In this document: positions 6,036-12,855 of the stretch, piece by piece
Layout of the letters: the number at the start of each line of letters is the position of its first letter
Numbering within the stretch: position 1 is the stretch's first letter
Source: an uncultured bacterium
GTDB taxonomy: Bacteria; Gemmatimonadota; Gemmatimonadetes; Longimicrobiales; RSA9
Assembly (NCBI GenBank): GCA_937995995.1
Contig: CALKIP010000190.1
Coordinates: 1-12,855 of the forward strand
Reading direction: 5' to 3'
Length of the DNA: 12,855 nt
Translations under genes and position numbers: made by a program
Notes under the pieces: model-generated
Database searches by the model: none
What the model saw: the letters and a program-made list of their open reading frames with translations, nothing else
Told to the model about the DNA's origin: nothing

Positions 6036-6937
6036 TCGTCTGTCTCGACGTCAAGGACGGCCGCGTCGTGAAGGGCGTGCGCTTCGAGGGACTGCGCGAC
6101 GTCGGCGACCCCGTCGAACTCGCCGCACGCTACGAGGCCGAGGGCGCCGACGAGATCGTCTTCCTCGACATCTCCGCCTCCGCCGAGGGCCGCCGCACGC
6201 TCCTCGACGTCGTCGGCCGCACCGCCGAGCGCCTCTCCGTCCCGCTCACCGTGGGCGGCGGGATCAACGACGTCGACGACGTCGCCCGCGCCCTTCGCGC
6301 CGGCGCCGACAAGGTCAGCATCAACACCGGCGCCGTCCGCCGCCCCGAACTGCTCACCGAGGCCGCCGAGCGCTTCGGCGCGCAGTCCGTAGTGGCGAGC
6401 ATCGACGCCAAACCCGTCTCCCCTACGCCTACGCGTACGCGTGCCCCAATCACGGAGGAGGCAGGCACCACCGGCAACCCAGCCACCGTCGACACCGGCA
6501 GCCCAGCCCTATCCACTCTCCCCTATCCCCTATCCTCTATCCCCTCGGGCGGAGAGGTGGGCGGAAGGGCCTACGGAGTCTTCACCCACGGCGGCCGTAC
6601 CGCCACGGAGCTCGACGCCATCGCCTGGGCGAGGGAGTGCGCCGAACGTGGCGCGGGTGAGATCCTGCTCACCAGCATCGACGACGACGGCCGCCGCGAC
6701 GGCTACGACCTCGAGTTGACGCGCGCCGTTGCGAGCGCCGTCGATGTGCCGGTCATCGCGAGTGGCGGCGCCGGGGCGGCCGAGCATTTCCGCGAGGCGT
6801 TCGAGGCCGGCGCGGACGCGGCGCTCGCCGCCGGGATCTTCCACGACGGCATCGTCCGCGTACTGGAAGTGAAACGCGCGCTGGCCGCGGCCGGCGTGCC
6901 GATCCGGATCGACAACGACCAGGAGGTTGAGGGATGA
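6017..6937 (+). CDS. hisF: Imidazole glycerol phosphate synthase cyclase subunit HisF, with loop insertion
   Basis: 306 residues; the family is usually about 250-258. HisF uses ammonia delivered by HisH to turn PRFAR into imidazoleglycerol phosphate and AICAR. The fold is complete: 'RIIVCLDVKDGRVVKG' with catalytic Asp11, 'LTVGGGINDVDDVARAL' (phosphate site), 'SIDAK' (128-132) with catalytic Asp130, 'GAGEILLTSIDDDG', 'VIASGGAGAAEHF' and 'GADAALAAGIFH'. Between IDAK (ends 132) and 'VFTHGGR' (from 188) lie 55 residues where Thermotoga HisF has about 7. The extra ~48 are low-complexity Pro/Thr/Ser/Gly and are encoded partly by hexamer and heptamer repeats. Reading frame and all landmarks after the insert are intact, so the gene is probably functional. 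The insert is in the beta5-alpha5 loop on the active-site face. The stop overlaps the hisN start. Confidence 0.93.
   Translation: MHHKRIIVCLDVKDGRVVKGVRFEGLRDVGDPVELAARYEAEGADEIVFLDISASAEGRRTLLDVVGRTAERLSVPLTVGGGINDVDDVARALRAGADKVSINTGAVRRPELLTEAAERFGAQSVVASIDAKPVSPTPTRTRAPITEEAGTTGNPATVDTGSPALSTLPYPLSSIPSGGEVGGRAYGVFTHGGRTATELDAIAWARECAERGAGEILLTSIDDDGRRDGYDLELTRAVASAVDVPVIASGGAGAAEHFREAFEAGADAALAAGIFHDGIVRVLEVKRALAAAGVPIRIDNDQEVEG
6421..6546. repeat. Low-complexity insert in hisF with hexamer and heptamer repeats
   Basis: The inserted DNA starts with TACGCC-TACGCG-TACGCG (6424-6441), passes through Pro/Thr/Gly codons, and ends with CCCTATC-type heptamers (6508-6546). Bases 6519-6538 (TCCCCTATCCCCTATCCTCT) are identical to 1910-1929 upstream of the his promoter. 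Presence of the same repeat in an intergenic region and in-frame in a gene points to a spreading or recurrent element that here happened to keep the frame. Confidence 0.8.
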
Positions 6938-7713
6938 CGCTCGAGCCGTTGCGCAATGTACTGGACTTCGCGGTCGAAGTGGCGTGGCGCGCCGGGCGCG
7001 TCACCCTGGCCCACTACCAGACCGGCGTCGCCGCAGAGGCCAAGGCCGACGACTCGCCTGTGACCGTCGCCGACCGCGAGGCCGAGCGCCTGGTCCGCGA
7101 GCTGATCGAGGCGCGCTTCCCCGCGGATGGCGTGCTGGGCGAGGAGTTCGGGCAGACTCGCCCCGACGCTGCCCGGCGCTGGATCGTCGACCCGATCGAT
7201 GGCACCCGCTCCTTCGTGCGCGGCGTCCCGCTCTACGGCGTCCTCCTGGCCCTCGAGGAAGCTGGCGACCCGGTCCTCGGCGTGATCCACTTTCCCGCCC
7301 TGGGCGAGACCGTCTGGGCCGCCCGCGGCGAGGGGTGCTGGTGGGACGGGCGGCGCGCGAGCGTCTCGGATGTCGCGAAGCTCGAGGACGCCCTCGTCGT
7401 CACCTCCGATGCCGAGTCGCACGCCGCCGAAGGTCGCGGTGCGGGGTGGGACCGGCTTCGTGCCGACGCCGGCTTGGTCCGCACCTGGGGCGACTGCTAC
7501 GGCTACGCCCTCGTCGCCACCGGCCGAGCCGAGGCGATGCTCGACCCCATCCTCTCCGTCTGGGACGCCGCCGCGGTGCGCCCCGTCATCGAGGAGGCCG
7601 GCGGCGTATTCACGGACTGGACCGGCGAGGCAACGCACACCGCCGGGCACGCGGTGGCGACGAACGCCGCACTGGCGGATGAGGTGCGGCGGCGTTTAAC
7701 GGACGAGCGATAG
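6934..7713 (+). CDS. hisN: Histidinol-phosphate phosphatase, inositol monophosphatase type
   Basis: 259 residues of the IMPase / FIG superfamily. The metal motifs are in place: 'SPVTVADREAERLV' (41-54), 'GEEFG' (69-73, Glu70 and Glu71), 'WIVDPIDGTRSFVRG' (83-97, with Asp86 and Asp89) and 'VWDAAAVRPVIEEAGG' (209-224, Asp211). Position inside the his operon, an ATGA overlap with hisF and an AGGAGG (6921-6926) ahead of the start make histidinol-phosphate dephosphorylation the likely role, as in the actinobacterial HisN type. The operon lacks both a HisB N-terminal phosphatase domain and a PHP-type HisK, so this gene fills that step. The superfamily also includes inositol, fructose-bisphosphate and PAP phosphatases, and the sequence alone does not settle the substrate. 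Confidence 0.88.
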   Translation: MTLEPLRNVLDFAVEVAWRAGRVTLAHYQTGVAAEAKADDSPVTVADREAERLVRELIEARFPADGVLGEEFGQTRPDAARRWIVDPIDGTRSFVRGVPLYGVLLALEEAGDPVLGVIHFPALGETVWAARGEGCWWDGRRASVSDVAKLEDALVVTSDAESHAAEGRGAGWDRLRADAGLVRTWGDCYGYALVATGRAEAMLDPILSVWDAAAVRPVIEEAGGVFTDWTGEATHTAGHAVATNAALADEVRRRLTDER

Positions 7714-7880
7714 AGCCATCCGGGCTCCATTCGAAGACTGCTCCCGATCCCGACTCCGATTCCGACTCCGACTCCGGTCTTTTCGGGCTCGGTATCGGGG
7801 TCTGGCTCGGGCTCGGGTCGCCACAGGTGTGCCCACCGGGGTGACCCGGAGGGAGCACCGCGCTCGAGAAAGAAAAGAGG
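7714..7880. other. Gap between hisN and hisIE with opposed hexamer arrays
   Basis: This is the only long gap inside the operon. Most of it is the array pair at 7744-7820. No coding frame is supported. A weak intrinsic-terminator or processing function for the hairpin is possible, but the only T-run (TTTT, 7780-7783) is in the loop and not after the stem. Confidence 0.5.
7744..7820. repeat. Opposed hexamer arrays forming a long imperfect hairpin
   Basis: Left array, period six: CCGATC, CCGACT, CCGATT, CCGACT, CCGACT, CCGG (7744-7777). Right array, also period six: GGGCTC, GGTATC, GGGGTC, TGGCTC, GGGCTC, GGGTCG (7785-7820). Read on the opposite strand, the right array follows the same GANNCC rhythm as the left. 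The arms can therefore pair with mismatches around a loop near GTCTTTTC. Confidence 0.75.
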
Positions 7881-7889
7881 ATGAACTTC

Positions 7890-8510
7890 ATGAAGATCCT
7901 GGCAATGGGCGATCTCGACCGGCTCGACTTCGCCAAGGGCGACGGCCTCGTGCCGGTCGTGGCGCAGCATGCGCGGACGGGCGAGGTGCTGATGCTGGCG
8001 TACGCGAACCGGGAGGCGCTGGAGCGGACGCTGGAGAGCGGCGAGATGTGGTACTGGTCGAGGAGCCGCGGGGCATTCTGGAGGAAGGGCGAGACGAGCG
8101 GCAACGTACAGCGCGTCGTTTCGCTTCACGCCGATTGCGATGGAGATGCGGTCCTCGCGCGCGTCGAGCCGGCGGGCCCGTCGTGCCACACCGGTGAGTG
8201 GAGCTGCTTCGCCGGCGCCCCGACGCTGGCCGAGCTCGATCACGTGCTCGCCGAGCGCCAGGCATCGCCGCCCGAAGGGAGTTACACCGCCCGCCTGCTA
8301 TCCGACCGCAACCTGCGGCTCAAGAAGCTGGGCGAGGAGGCGGTGGAGCTGGCGACGGCGTGTGCGGATGGTGACGGCGAGCGGGCCGCCGAAGAAGCCG
8401 CGGACCTCATCTACCACGCCCTCGTCGCGTGCCGCGCCGCGGGCGTGCCGCTAGACGCGGTACTGGCCGCGCTCGAGCGTCGCCTGCCCACGGGCACGCC
8501 CACCGCGTAG
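7890..8510 (+). CDS. hisIE: Bifunctional phosphoribosyl-AMP cyclohydrolase / phosphoribosyl-ATP pyrophosphatase
   Basis: 206 residues from the ATG at 7890, which sits 9 bases after AGAGG (7876-7880). The in-frame ATG at 7881 touches that site directly and is less likely. The N-terminal HisI domain (about 5-110) shows 'GEVLMLAYANREAL', 'YWSRSRGAFWRKGETSGN' and the metal-binding 'HADCDGDA' (80-87, Cys83), 'CHTGEWSCF' (99-107). The C-terminal HisE domain (about 112-198) is an all-alpha NTP-pyrophosphatase with 'KKLGEEAVELATACADGD' and 'EEAADLIYHALV'. The protein converts PR-ATP to PR-AMP and opens the ring to ProFAR, which HisA then uses. It is the last his gene, 176 bases after hisN, and ends 13 bases from a convergent gene. 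Confidence 0.94.
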   Translation: MKILAMGDLDRLDFAKGDGLVPVVAQHARTGEVLMLAYANREALERTLESGEMWYWSRSRGAFWRKGETSGNVQRVVSLHADCDGDAVLARVEPAGPSCHTGEWSCFAGAPTLAELDHVLAERQASPPEGSYTARLLSDRNLRLKKLGEEAVELATACADGDGERAAEEAADLIYHALVACRAAGVPLDAVLAALERRLPTGTPTA

Positions 8511-8523
8511 CCGCGTCTCCGGC

Positions 8524-8790
8524 CTACTCCTCGGGCCGGCGCATGAGGAGCAGCCGGTAGAGGATGAGCAGCGCCACCGCGCCGGCGATCGCGATCAGGA
8601 GTGACGGCAGGTTGAAGCCGGTGGGTTGGCCGTAGCCGAAGAGTTCGGTGGCGACGAATCCGCCCAGCAGCGCGCCGCCGATCCCGAGGAGGATGGTCAC
8701 GAGGCAGCCGCCTGGATCCTTGCCGGGCATCAGGAACTTGGCGATTCCGCCGGCGATCAGCCCGAAAAGGATCCAGGACAGCAGCCCCAT
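8524..8790 (-). CDS. GlsB/YeaQ/YmgE family small membrane protein
   Basis: 88 residues, almost wholly hydrophobic. 'LLSWILFGLIAGGIAKFLMP' (3-22), 'GGCLVTILLGIGGALLGGFV' (27-46) and 'LPSLLIAIAGAVALLILYRL' (61-80) are three membrane spans. The Gly-rich 'GLIAGGIAKFLMPGKDPGG' is the family's typical start. These inner-membrane proteins (often named transglycosylase-associated) have no firmly known activity and are linked to stress in some bacteria. The start lies only 3 bases after the stop of the chemotaxis receptor, with AAGG in the receptor's last codons as possible ribosome-binding site, so the pair is probably one transcript. It converges on hisIE. Confidence 0.88.
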   Translation of the reverse strand: MGLLSWILFGLIAGGIAKFLMPGKDPGGCLVTILLGIGGALLGGFVATELFGYGQPTGFNLPSLLIAIAGAVALLILYRLLLMRRPEE

Positions 8791-8793
8791 GCG

Positions 8794-10503
8794 CTAGACC
8801 TTGAAGCCGGAAACCAGTTCCTTGAGCCGCTCGGCGGCCTCGAGGAGCTGGACGGCCGAGGCACTCATCTCCTCGGTCGACGCGGACTGCTCCTGCGCCG
8901 CGGCGCTGACCTGCTCGGCGCTGGCGGCGTGCATCTCGGCGGTCGCGCCGACGGTGCGCACCGTCTCGCCGGCGCCCGAGACCGCGCCCATGTTTTCACG
9001 AGCGACCTCGGCCACCGATCTCGCCGCCTCGCGCACCTTGTCGACCGCGTCGATGATCTCCTCGAAGGCGGTCTCCGCGCTCATCGACACCTTCTCGACG
9101 CCGGCGACCTTGGTCGTCCCCTTCTCCATCGTCGAGACGACGTGGCGGATCTCCTTGCGGATCTGGCGCACGGTGAGCGACACATCCTCGGCCGCCTTCG
9201 CACTCTGATCGGCCAGCTTGCGGACCTCGTCGGCGACGACGGCGAAGCCGCGTCCGTGCTCGCCCGCACGCGCAGCCTCGATCGCCGCGTTCAGCGCGAG
9301 CAGGTTCGTCTGGCTCGCGATCCCCTGGATCGTCTCGACGAAGTCCGTGATCTTCTCCGAGGCCTCGTCCAGGGTATGCACTTCCCTGCCGGACGCCTCG
9401 ACGACCTCACGGACCTCGAGAAGCATCTCGAGCGCCTCGCGGATGTCGCGCTGCCGCGTTTCGGCGAGCTGACGGATCTGCTCGCTCAGCCCGTCCATCC
9501 AGTCCGACGTCTCCTGCGCCTCGACCGCACGGCGCCGGATGTCGTCGAGCGCGACCTCGACCGACTTGAGCCCCTCGACCTGCCGCTCGGCGCCGGACGT
9601 GATCTCGACCATCGCAGTCGAGACCTCTCCGCTGGAGGCGGCCACCTGCTCCGAGATGCTCGAGAGGTCGGATGCCGATGCGCTGATCTGCTCCGCCGTC
9701 GTCACCGTCTCGCCCACGACCATGCGCAGCCGCTCGGCCATCCCGGTGAACGCACCCGCCAGGACATTGAACTCCTGGGGCATGCGGCCGCTGACCTGCA
9801 CGTTCAGATCACCCGTGCCGAACTGGTTCGCCGCCAGGACCAGGCGACGAAGCGGCGCGTTGATCGCGCGATTGGTGCGGAAGATGATCCCGGCACTGAT
9901 CACGATGGTGATCAGGAGGACGACGAGCAGGATCGGCTGCTGCTTCGTCGCATCGCTGCGCACCGCATCGGCCGCCGCCGAGACCTTCGCCATCTCGCCC
10001 GCGGTGAGGCGTTGGATCCCCTCACGGAGTTGGTCCAGCGCCTGGTCCGTCCCCGCCAGCATCGCGAGCGCCTGCGTCGGCCGGTTCAGATCGCGAAGCG
10101 CGTGCGCCATCGCGTAGCGCACCTCGAGTTGCGAGTGCAGATCCTCGATCTGCGCGAGCTGCACGTGCTCCACGGTCGACAGCCCGGGCAGCTTGGTGAA
10201 GCGGGCGTGGAGTTCGTGCGCCTCGAGGCCGGTTCGCAGGAAATCGCCGGCGTTCCCGCCTCGGTTCCCGCCCGCCAGGTAGCGCTCGCCTTGTGCGATC
10301 TGATCCAGGATCGTCGCCTGCAGACGTGTGCCCAGGTTCGCGCTCTCGTAGAGGACGTCGATGCGGCCGGACACCTGATCTGCGAACTCGTTCAACGACC
10401 ACGCGCCCAGAAACCACAAGGGGACCATCCCGCCCACCAGCATAAGGAAGGCGGTGAGGATCATTACCTGGATCCGATAGAGGAAGCCGGTTATCGAATG
10501 CAT
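8794..10503 (-). CDS. Methyl-accepting chemotaxis protein
   Basis: 569 residues of classical receptor layout. TM1 at about 12-34, a periplasmic sensor of ~150 helical residues (35-188), TM2 at about 189-208, a HAMP linker (about 209-263, with 'NAPLRRLVLAANQFGTGDLN'), then a long coiled-coil signalling domain. The hairpin tip that binds CheA/CheW is 'IQGIASQTNLLALNAAIEAA' (392-411), followed by 'RAGEHGRGFAVVADEVRKLA'. The C-terminus lacks an NWETF-type pentapeptide for CheR/CheB tethering. The sensor domain resembles four-helix-bundle types, but the ligand cannot be told. No cheA, cheW or other chemotaxis gene is in the window, so it is an orphan receptor here, paired with the small membrane protein downstream. 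Confidence 0.95.
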   Translation of the reverse strand: MHSITGFLYRIQVMILTAFLMLVGGMVPLWFLGAWSLNEFADQVSGRIDVLYESANLGTRLQATILDQIAQGERYLAGGNRGGNAGDFLRTGLEAHELHARFTKLPGLSTVEHVQLAQIEDLHSQLEVRYAMAHALRDLNRPTQALAMLAGTDQALDQLREGIQRLTAGEMAKVSAAADAVRSDATKQQPILLVVLLITIVISAGIIFRTNRAINAPLRRLVLAANQFGTGDLNVQVSGRMPQEFNVLAGAFTGMAERLRMVVGETVTTAEQISASASDLSSISEQVAASSGEVSTAMVEITSGAERQVEGLKSVEVALDDIRRRAVEAQETSDWMDGLSEQIRQLAETRQRDIREALEMLLEVREVVEASGREVHTLDEASEKITDFVETIQGIASQTNLLALNAAIEAARAGEHGRGFAVVADEVRKLADQSAKAAEDVSLTVRQIRKEIRHVVSTMEKGTTKVAGVEKVSMSAETAFEEIIDAVDKVREAARSVAEVARENMGAVSGAGETVRTVGATAEMHAASAEQVSAAAQEQSASTEEMSASAVQLLEAAERLKELVSGFKV

Positions 10504-10537
10504 CGGACCATCAAAGAGTCAGTCGGGGAGGGCTGCC

Positions 10538-10566
10538 AAAATGGCCACGAGCGCCGATGCTGTCAA
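10538..10566 (-). promoter_or_regulatory. Putative promoter of the chemotaxis receptor gene
   Basis: On the - strand, TTGACA (10566-10561) is separated by 17 bases from CATTTT (10543-10538). The -35 is perfect and the -10 is weak. A start near 10531 would give a leader of about 28 bases before the ATG at 10503. There is no clear ribosome-binding site. Confidence 0.45.
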
Positions 10567-10627
10567 CGTCGCACGGGCGAGTTTGACCATGCTGGCGCGG
10601 CGTGGCGTGATTTCCTAGCTTGCAAGT

Positions 10628-10646
10628 GTCGGCACAAAGGGCCGAC
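10628..10646 (+). other. Short hairpin upstream of the DUF1707/LiaF-like gene
   Basis: GTCGGC (10628-10633) and GCCGAC (10641-10646) pair perfectly around a 7-base loop ACAAAGG. It lies 40 bases before the start of the + strand gene, just downstream of a TAGCTT (10616-10621) that could be a -10 element, though no matching -35 is seen. Function is unknown and it may be chance in GC-rich DNA. Confidence 0.3.
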
Positions 10647-10685
10647 GGCTGAACCCGGTAGCAGTATCCCCGACTCCTTCCGACG

Positions 10686-11372
10686 ATGAGCGATACTCCG
10701 AGCCGCGTCCCCGTCACGGTGCGAGAGCGACGCGAGCATACCATCGATGCGCTTTGCCGCCACTTCGCGAACGACGCCCTCACGGTCGACGAGTTCGAGC
10801 GGCGCGTCGATCTCGCGCACCGCGCCAGCAACATCGACGATCTGGCGCGCCTGCTCGAGGACCTCCCCGAGCTCGGGAGGCCGTCGTCCGCGCCGGCTCC
10901 TGCGGGCGAGTCGGCGCCGGGTGCGGCTGTCGAGCGGGCCGAGCGCGGCTACGTCGTCGCCATCATGGGCGGCGCGACCCGCAAGGGCCGCTGGGCCCCC
11001 GCGCAGCGCACCCTCGTCTACACCCTATGGGGCGGCGTCGAGCTCGACTTCCGCGAGGCCGAGCTGCCGCCGGGCGTGACCGAGCTCACGGTCTGCGCTG
11101 TCATGGGCGGTGTCGAGATCCTCGTCCCGCCCGGCCTCGCCGTCGACAGCGACGGGGTCGCGATCGCGGGCGGCTTCGACCAGATCGGCAACGCCTCCGC
11201 ACCCACCTCCCCGGACCAGCCGGTGCTGCGGATTCGCGGATTCACCCTCATGGGCGGCATGGAGATCAAGGTGCGCCTGCCCGGCGAGAGCGCCCGCGAC
11301 GCGAAGCGCCGCGAACGCGACGAGCGGCGCCTCCGAGAGGCGGAGCGGAGATTGGGGCGGCACGGGTACTGA
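10686..11372 (+). CDS. DUF1707 / LiaF-like domain protein
   Basis: 228 residues. The first ~62 match the DUF1707 (SHOCT-like) pattern: 'VRERREHTIDALCRHFAND', then 'LTVDEFERRVDLAHRA' and 'LARLLEDLP'. After a Pro/Ala linker, residues ~88-197 repeat the 'xMGGxEI' motif of the LiaF C-terminal / cell-wall-active antibiotic response beta-structure: 'AIMGGATRKG', 'LWGGVELDF', 'VMGGVEILVP', 'LMGGMEIKVRLP'. A highly charged helix rich in Arg/Glu (201-226) closes the protein. There is no membrane segment, so it is likely cytoplasmic. Such two-domain proteins are associated with envelope-stress sensing by homology to LiaF, but this one's role is unknown. It is divergent from the receptor gene. No good ribosome-binding site precedes the ATG, so a start a few codons on is possible. 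Confidence 0.8.
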   Translation: MSDTPSRVPVTVRERREHTIDALCRHFANDALTVDEFERRVDLAHRASNIDDLARLLEDLPELGRPSSAPAPAGESAPGAAVERAERGYVVAIMGGATRKGRWAPAQRTLVYTLWGGVELDFREAELPPGVTELTVCAVMGGVEILVPPGLAVDSDGVAIAGGFDQIGNASAPTSPDQPVLRIRGFTLMGGMEIKVRLPGESARDAKRRERDERRLREAERRLGRHGY

Positions 11373-11432
11373 CGCCCCTCACCTGGTCATGGAGCCGGTG
11401 GCGCGATCCACGCAATGGAGCGCTCGCCCCCG

Positions 11433-12855
11433 CTATCCGCGCGGCCGTACGTGCCGAGTGGCTACGGCCTCGAGTGGGTCGTCCGGCCAGTAGTGCTTCG
11501 GGTAGCGGCCCTTTAGATCCTTCTTCACCTCGAAATAGGTCGAACGCCAGAAGCTGGCCAGGTCCTGCGTGACCTGGACCGGCCGCATCGCGGGTGAGAG
11601 CAGGTGCATCGTGAGTGGCACCCGCCCGCCGGCGATGCGCGGCGTCTCGTGCAGACCGAAGACCTCCTGCAGCCGCACCGCGAGGACCGGCGCTTCGGGA
11701 TCCGTGTAGTCGACGCGGATCTTCGAGCCACTCGGCACCTCGATCCGGTCCGGTGCCCAGGCATCGAGGCGCTGCTTCCGCTCCCACCCCAGCAGTCCCT
11801 CCAGGATCGTCGTCAACTCCAGCCGCTGGAGATCGGCTTCGTTCCTGATCCCGTAGAGGTACGGCGCGAGCCACTCCTCGAGACCGGCGAGGAGCGCCTC
11901 GTCGGAGACGTCGGGCCATTCGGCGTCGACGCGGTGCAGGAAGGCGAGCCGTTGCCGCAGTCGAACCGCCGCTCCGTTCCACGGCAGCAGCCGAAGTCCT
12001 TCGTCGCGCACCGCCTCGAGAAGTGCGGCCACGACCGCGTCGGGATCCGGATCGGGGAGCGTCGCCTCACGCACTTCGATCGCGCCGAGCCGCTCCGTCC
12101 TGCGCGCCCGCACCGCCCGCGCCCCCGCATCCCACGCCACCACCTCCTCGCGACGGATCCGCTCGTGGAAATGCGCCATCAGCGCTTCGCCCTCGACCGG
12201 TGCGGCCAGGAAGACGCGGCTCTCGCTCCCGACGTCGTTCAGATCGACGGCCACGATCCACTCCTCGTGCGCGAGCGGATCCTCGTCCACCAGCGTGGCG
12301 CCGCGGCCGTTGGCCAGCAGGTAGCGCGTGGCGCGACCCGGCCGCCGACGTGCAATGCGGTCCGGGTAGGCATGGGCCAGCAGGAGGCCCGCGGCATCGA
12401 CGTCGCCCGCCTCGAGCGGCAGGTCCAGCTCACGGCGCCAGTGCGCCGATTCGCGCATCGCGTGCACGGACCCGCCGGCGTGCACGTCGTGGCCGCGAAA
12501 CCACGCCGGGGTGTGACGAGTCCTGCGCGCCTCGTGCAGCGCCTCGAGCCTGAGCCGCACGTCGGCGTCGGCCGGGCCATCGCCCCGGCGCAGGATGTCG
12601 CGCCCGCCGAGGAGCGCCGCCAGATCGCAGGCGACGGTGCCGTGGCCCAGCTCGACGCCGCGCAGCACCATGTGGGCCAGGCGCGGGTGCAGCCCGAGGG
12701 CCGCCATGCGCCGGCCGTGCTCGGTGATCGCGCCATCCGCGTCGAGCGCGCCCAGCCACTCGAGCAGCTCGCGCGCCTGGGCGAACGCCGATGCCGGAGG
12801 CGCGTCCAGCCAGCGCAGCTCGCCCGGATCGGCCATGCCCCATGCTGCGAGCTCG
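11433..12855 (-). CDS. hrpB: HrpB-type ATP-dependent helicase, C-terminal part (runs off the window)
   Basis: Partial: the frame is open through the right edge (upstream codons read ELAAWG before the first Met at 12836), so the N-terminal helicase motifs are outside. What is visible is the HrpB C-terminal half: 'LRWLDAPPASAFAQARELL' (winged helix / ratchet start), 'LGLHPRLAHMVLRG', 'CDLAALLGGRDILR', and the family-specific end 'STYFEVKKDLKGRYPKHYWP' followed by 'DDP'. About 470 residues are present, of some 820 in the full family. HrpB is a DEAH-box-like helicase of uncertain function, found mainly in Gram-negative bacteria. It converges on the DUF1707/LiaF-like gene with 60 bases between stops, where I see no terminator hairpin. 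Confidence 0.92.
   Translation of the reverse strand, partial: ELAAWGMADPGELRWLDAPPASAFAQARELLEWLGALDADGAITEHGRRMAALGLHPRLAHMVLRGVELGHGTVACDLAALLGGRDILRRGDGPADADVRLRLEALHEARRTRHTPAWFRGHDVHAGGSVHAMRESAHWRRELDLPLEAGDVDAAGLLLAHAYPDRIARRRPGRATRYLLANGRGATLVDEDPLAHEEWIVAVDLNDVGSESRVFLAAPVEGEALMAHFHERIRREEVVAWDAGARAVRARRTERLGAIEVREATLPDPDPDAVVAALLEAVRDEGLRLLPWNGAAVRLRQRLAFLHRVDAEWPDVSDEALLAGLEEWLAPYLYGIRNEADLQRLELTTILEGLLGWERKQRLDAWAPDRIEVPSGSKIRVDYTDPEAPVLAVRLQEVFGLHETPRIAGGRVPLTMHLLSPAMRPVQVTQDLASFWRSTYFEVKKDLKGRYPKHYWPDDPLEAVATRHVRPRG

Noticed and set aside
6017..6937. hisF as a pseudogene
   Set aside because: The insert keeps the frame, and both catalytic Asp residues and all later motifs are present.
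10616..10621. TAGCTT before the DUF1707/LiaF-like gene as a second promoter like that of his
   Set aside because: It matches the his -10 element, but no -35-like hexamer lies 16-18 bases upstream; the nearest TTGACC (10583-10588) is 27 bases away.
8626..10689. A 687-codon + strand frame antisense to the chemotaxis receptor
   Set aside because: It is a shadow: the - strand gives a perfect chemotaxis receptor with HAMP and signalling tip, while the antisense frame is Arg/Asp/Leu-rich with no family resemblance.

Overview
The window is a high-GC bacterial chromosomal segment whose core is a histidine biosynthesis operon on the + strand (about 1938-8510): a regulated leader, a fused hisD-hisC gene, hisA, hisB, hisF, an inositol-monophosphatase-type histinol-phosphate phosphatase (hisN) and hisIE. 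Genes are packed with ATGA stop/start overlaps (hisDC/hisA, hisA/hisB, hisF/hisN). hisG and hisH, which a full pathway needs, are not in the window. The phylum cannot be fixed from sequence alone. The GC-rich Gram-negative style (MCP, HrpB), the IMPase-type phosphatase and the intergenic microsatellite-like repeats would fit Gemmatimonadota or a relative, but this is a weak inference.

The most interesting part lies just before the operon. Between a TTGACA-type promoter (1938-1967) and the hisDC start (TTG, 2154) there is what looks like a complete ribosome-mediated transcription attenuator. It has a 27-codon leader peptide (1974-2057) with four consecutive His codons and six His in total, a small hairpin right after the His run (2015-2030), a competing 15-position antiterminator helix (2024-2038 with 2080-2094), and a perfect 12-bp terminator stem followed by six T (2086-2121). 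The predicted transcription start falls on or next to the leader ATG, and an in-frame stop lies just upstream, so the leader peptide is probably translated from a leaderless mRNA.

Two other oddities sit in the operon. HisD and HisC are one 850-residue polypeptide with a low-complexity linker and no internal start codon. HisF carries about 48 extra residues directly after catalytic Asp130; the DNA of that insert contains a CCCTATC-type heptamer repeat sharing 20 identical bases with a tandem array just upstream of the his promoter. A pair of opposed hexamer arrays (7744-7820) fills the hisN-hisIE gap.

Left flank (- strand): a kinase-like APH-family phosphotransferase (725-1735) overlapping a small exported or lipoprotein-like BsuPI-type protein (234-746). 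Right flank: a methyl-accepting chemotaxis protein and a small GlsB/YeaQ membrane protein in a tight - strand pair (8524-10503), convergent with hisIE; a divergent + strand DUF1707/LiaF-like protein (10686-11372); and the C-terminal part of an HrpB-type helicase on the - strand (11433-12855), which runs off the right edge.
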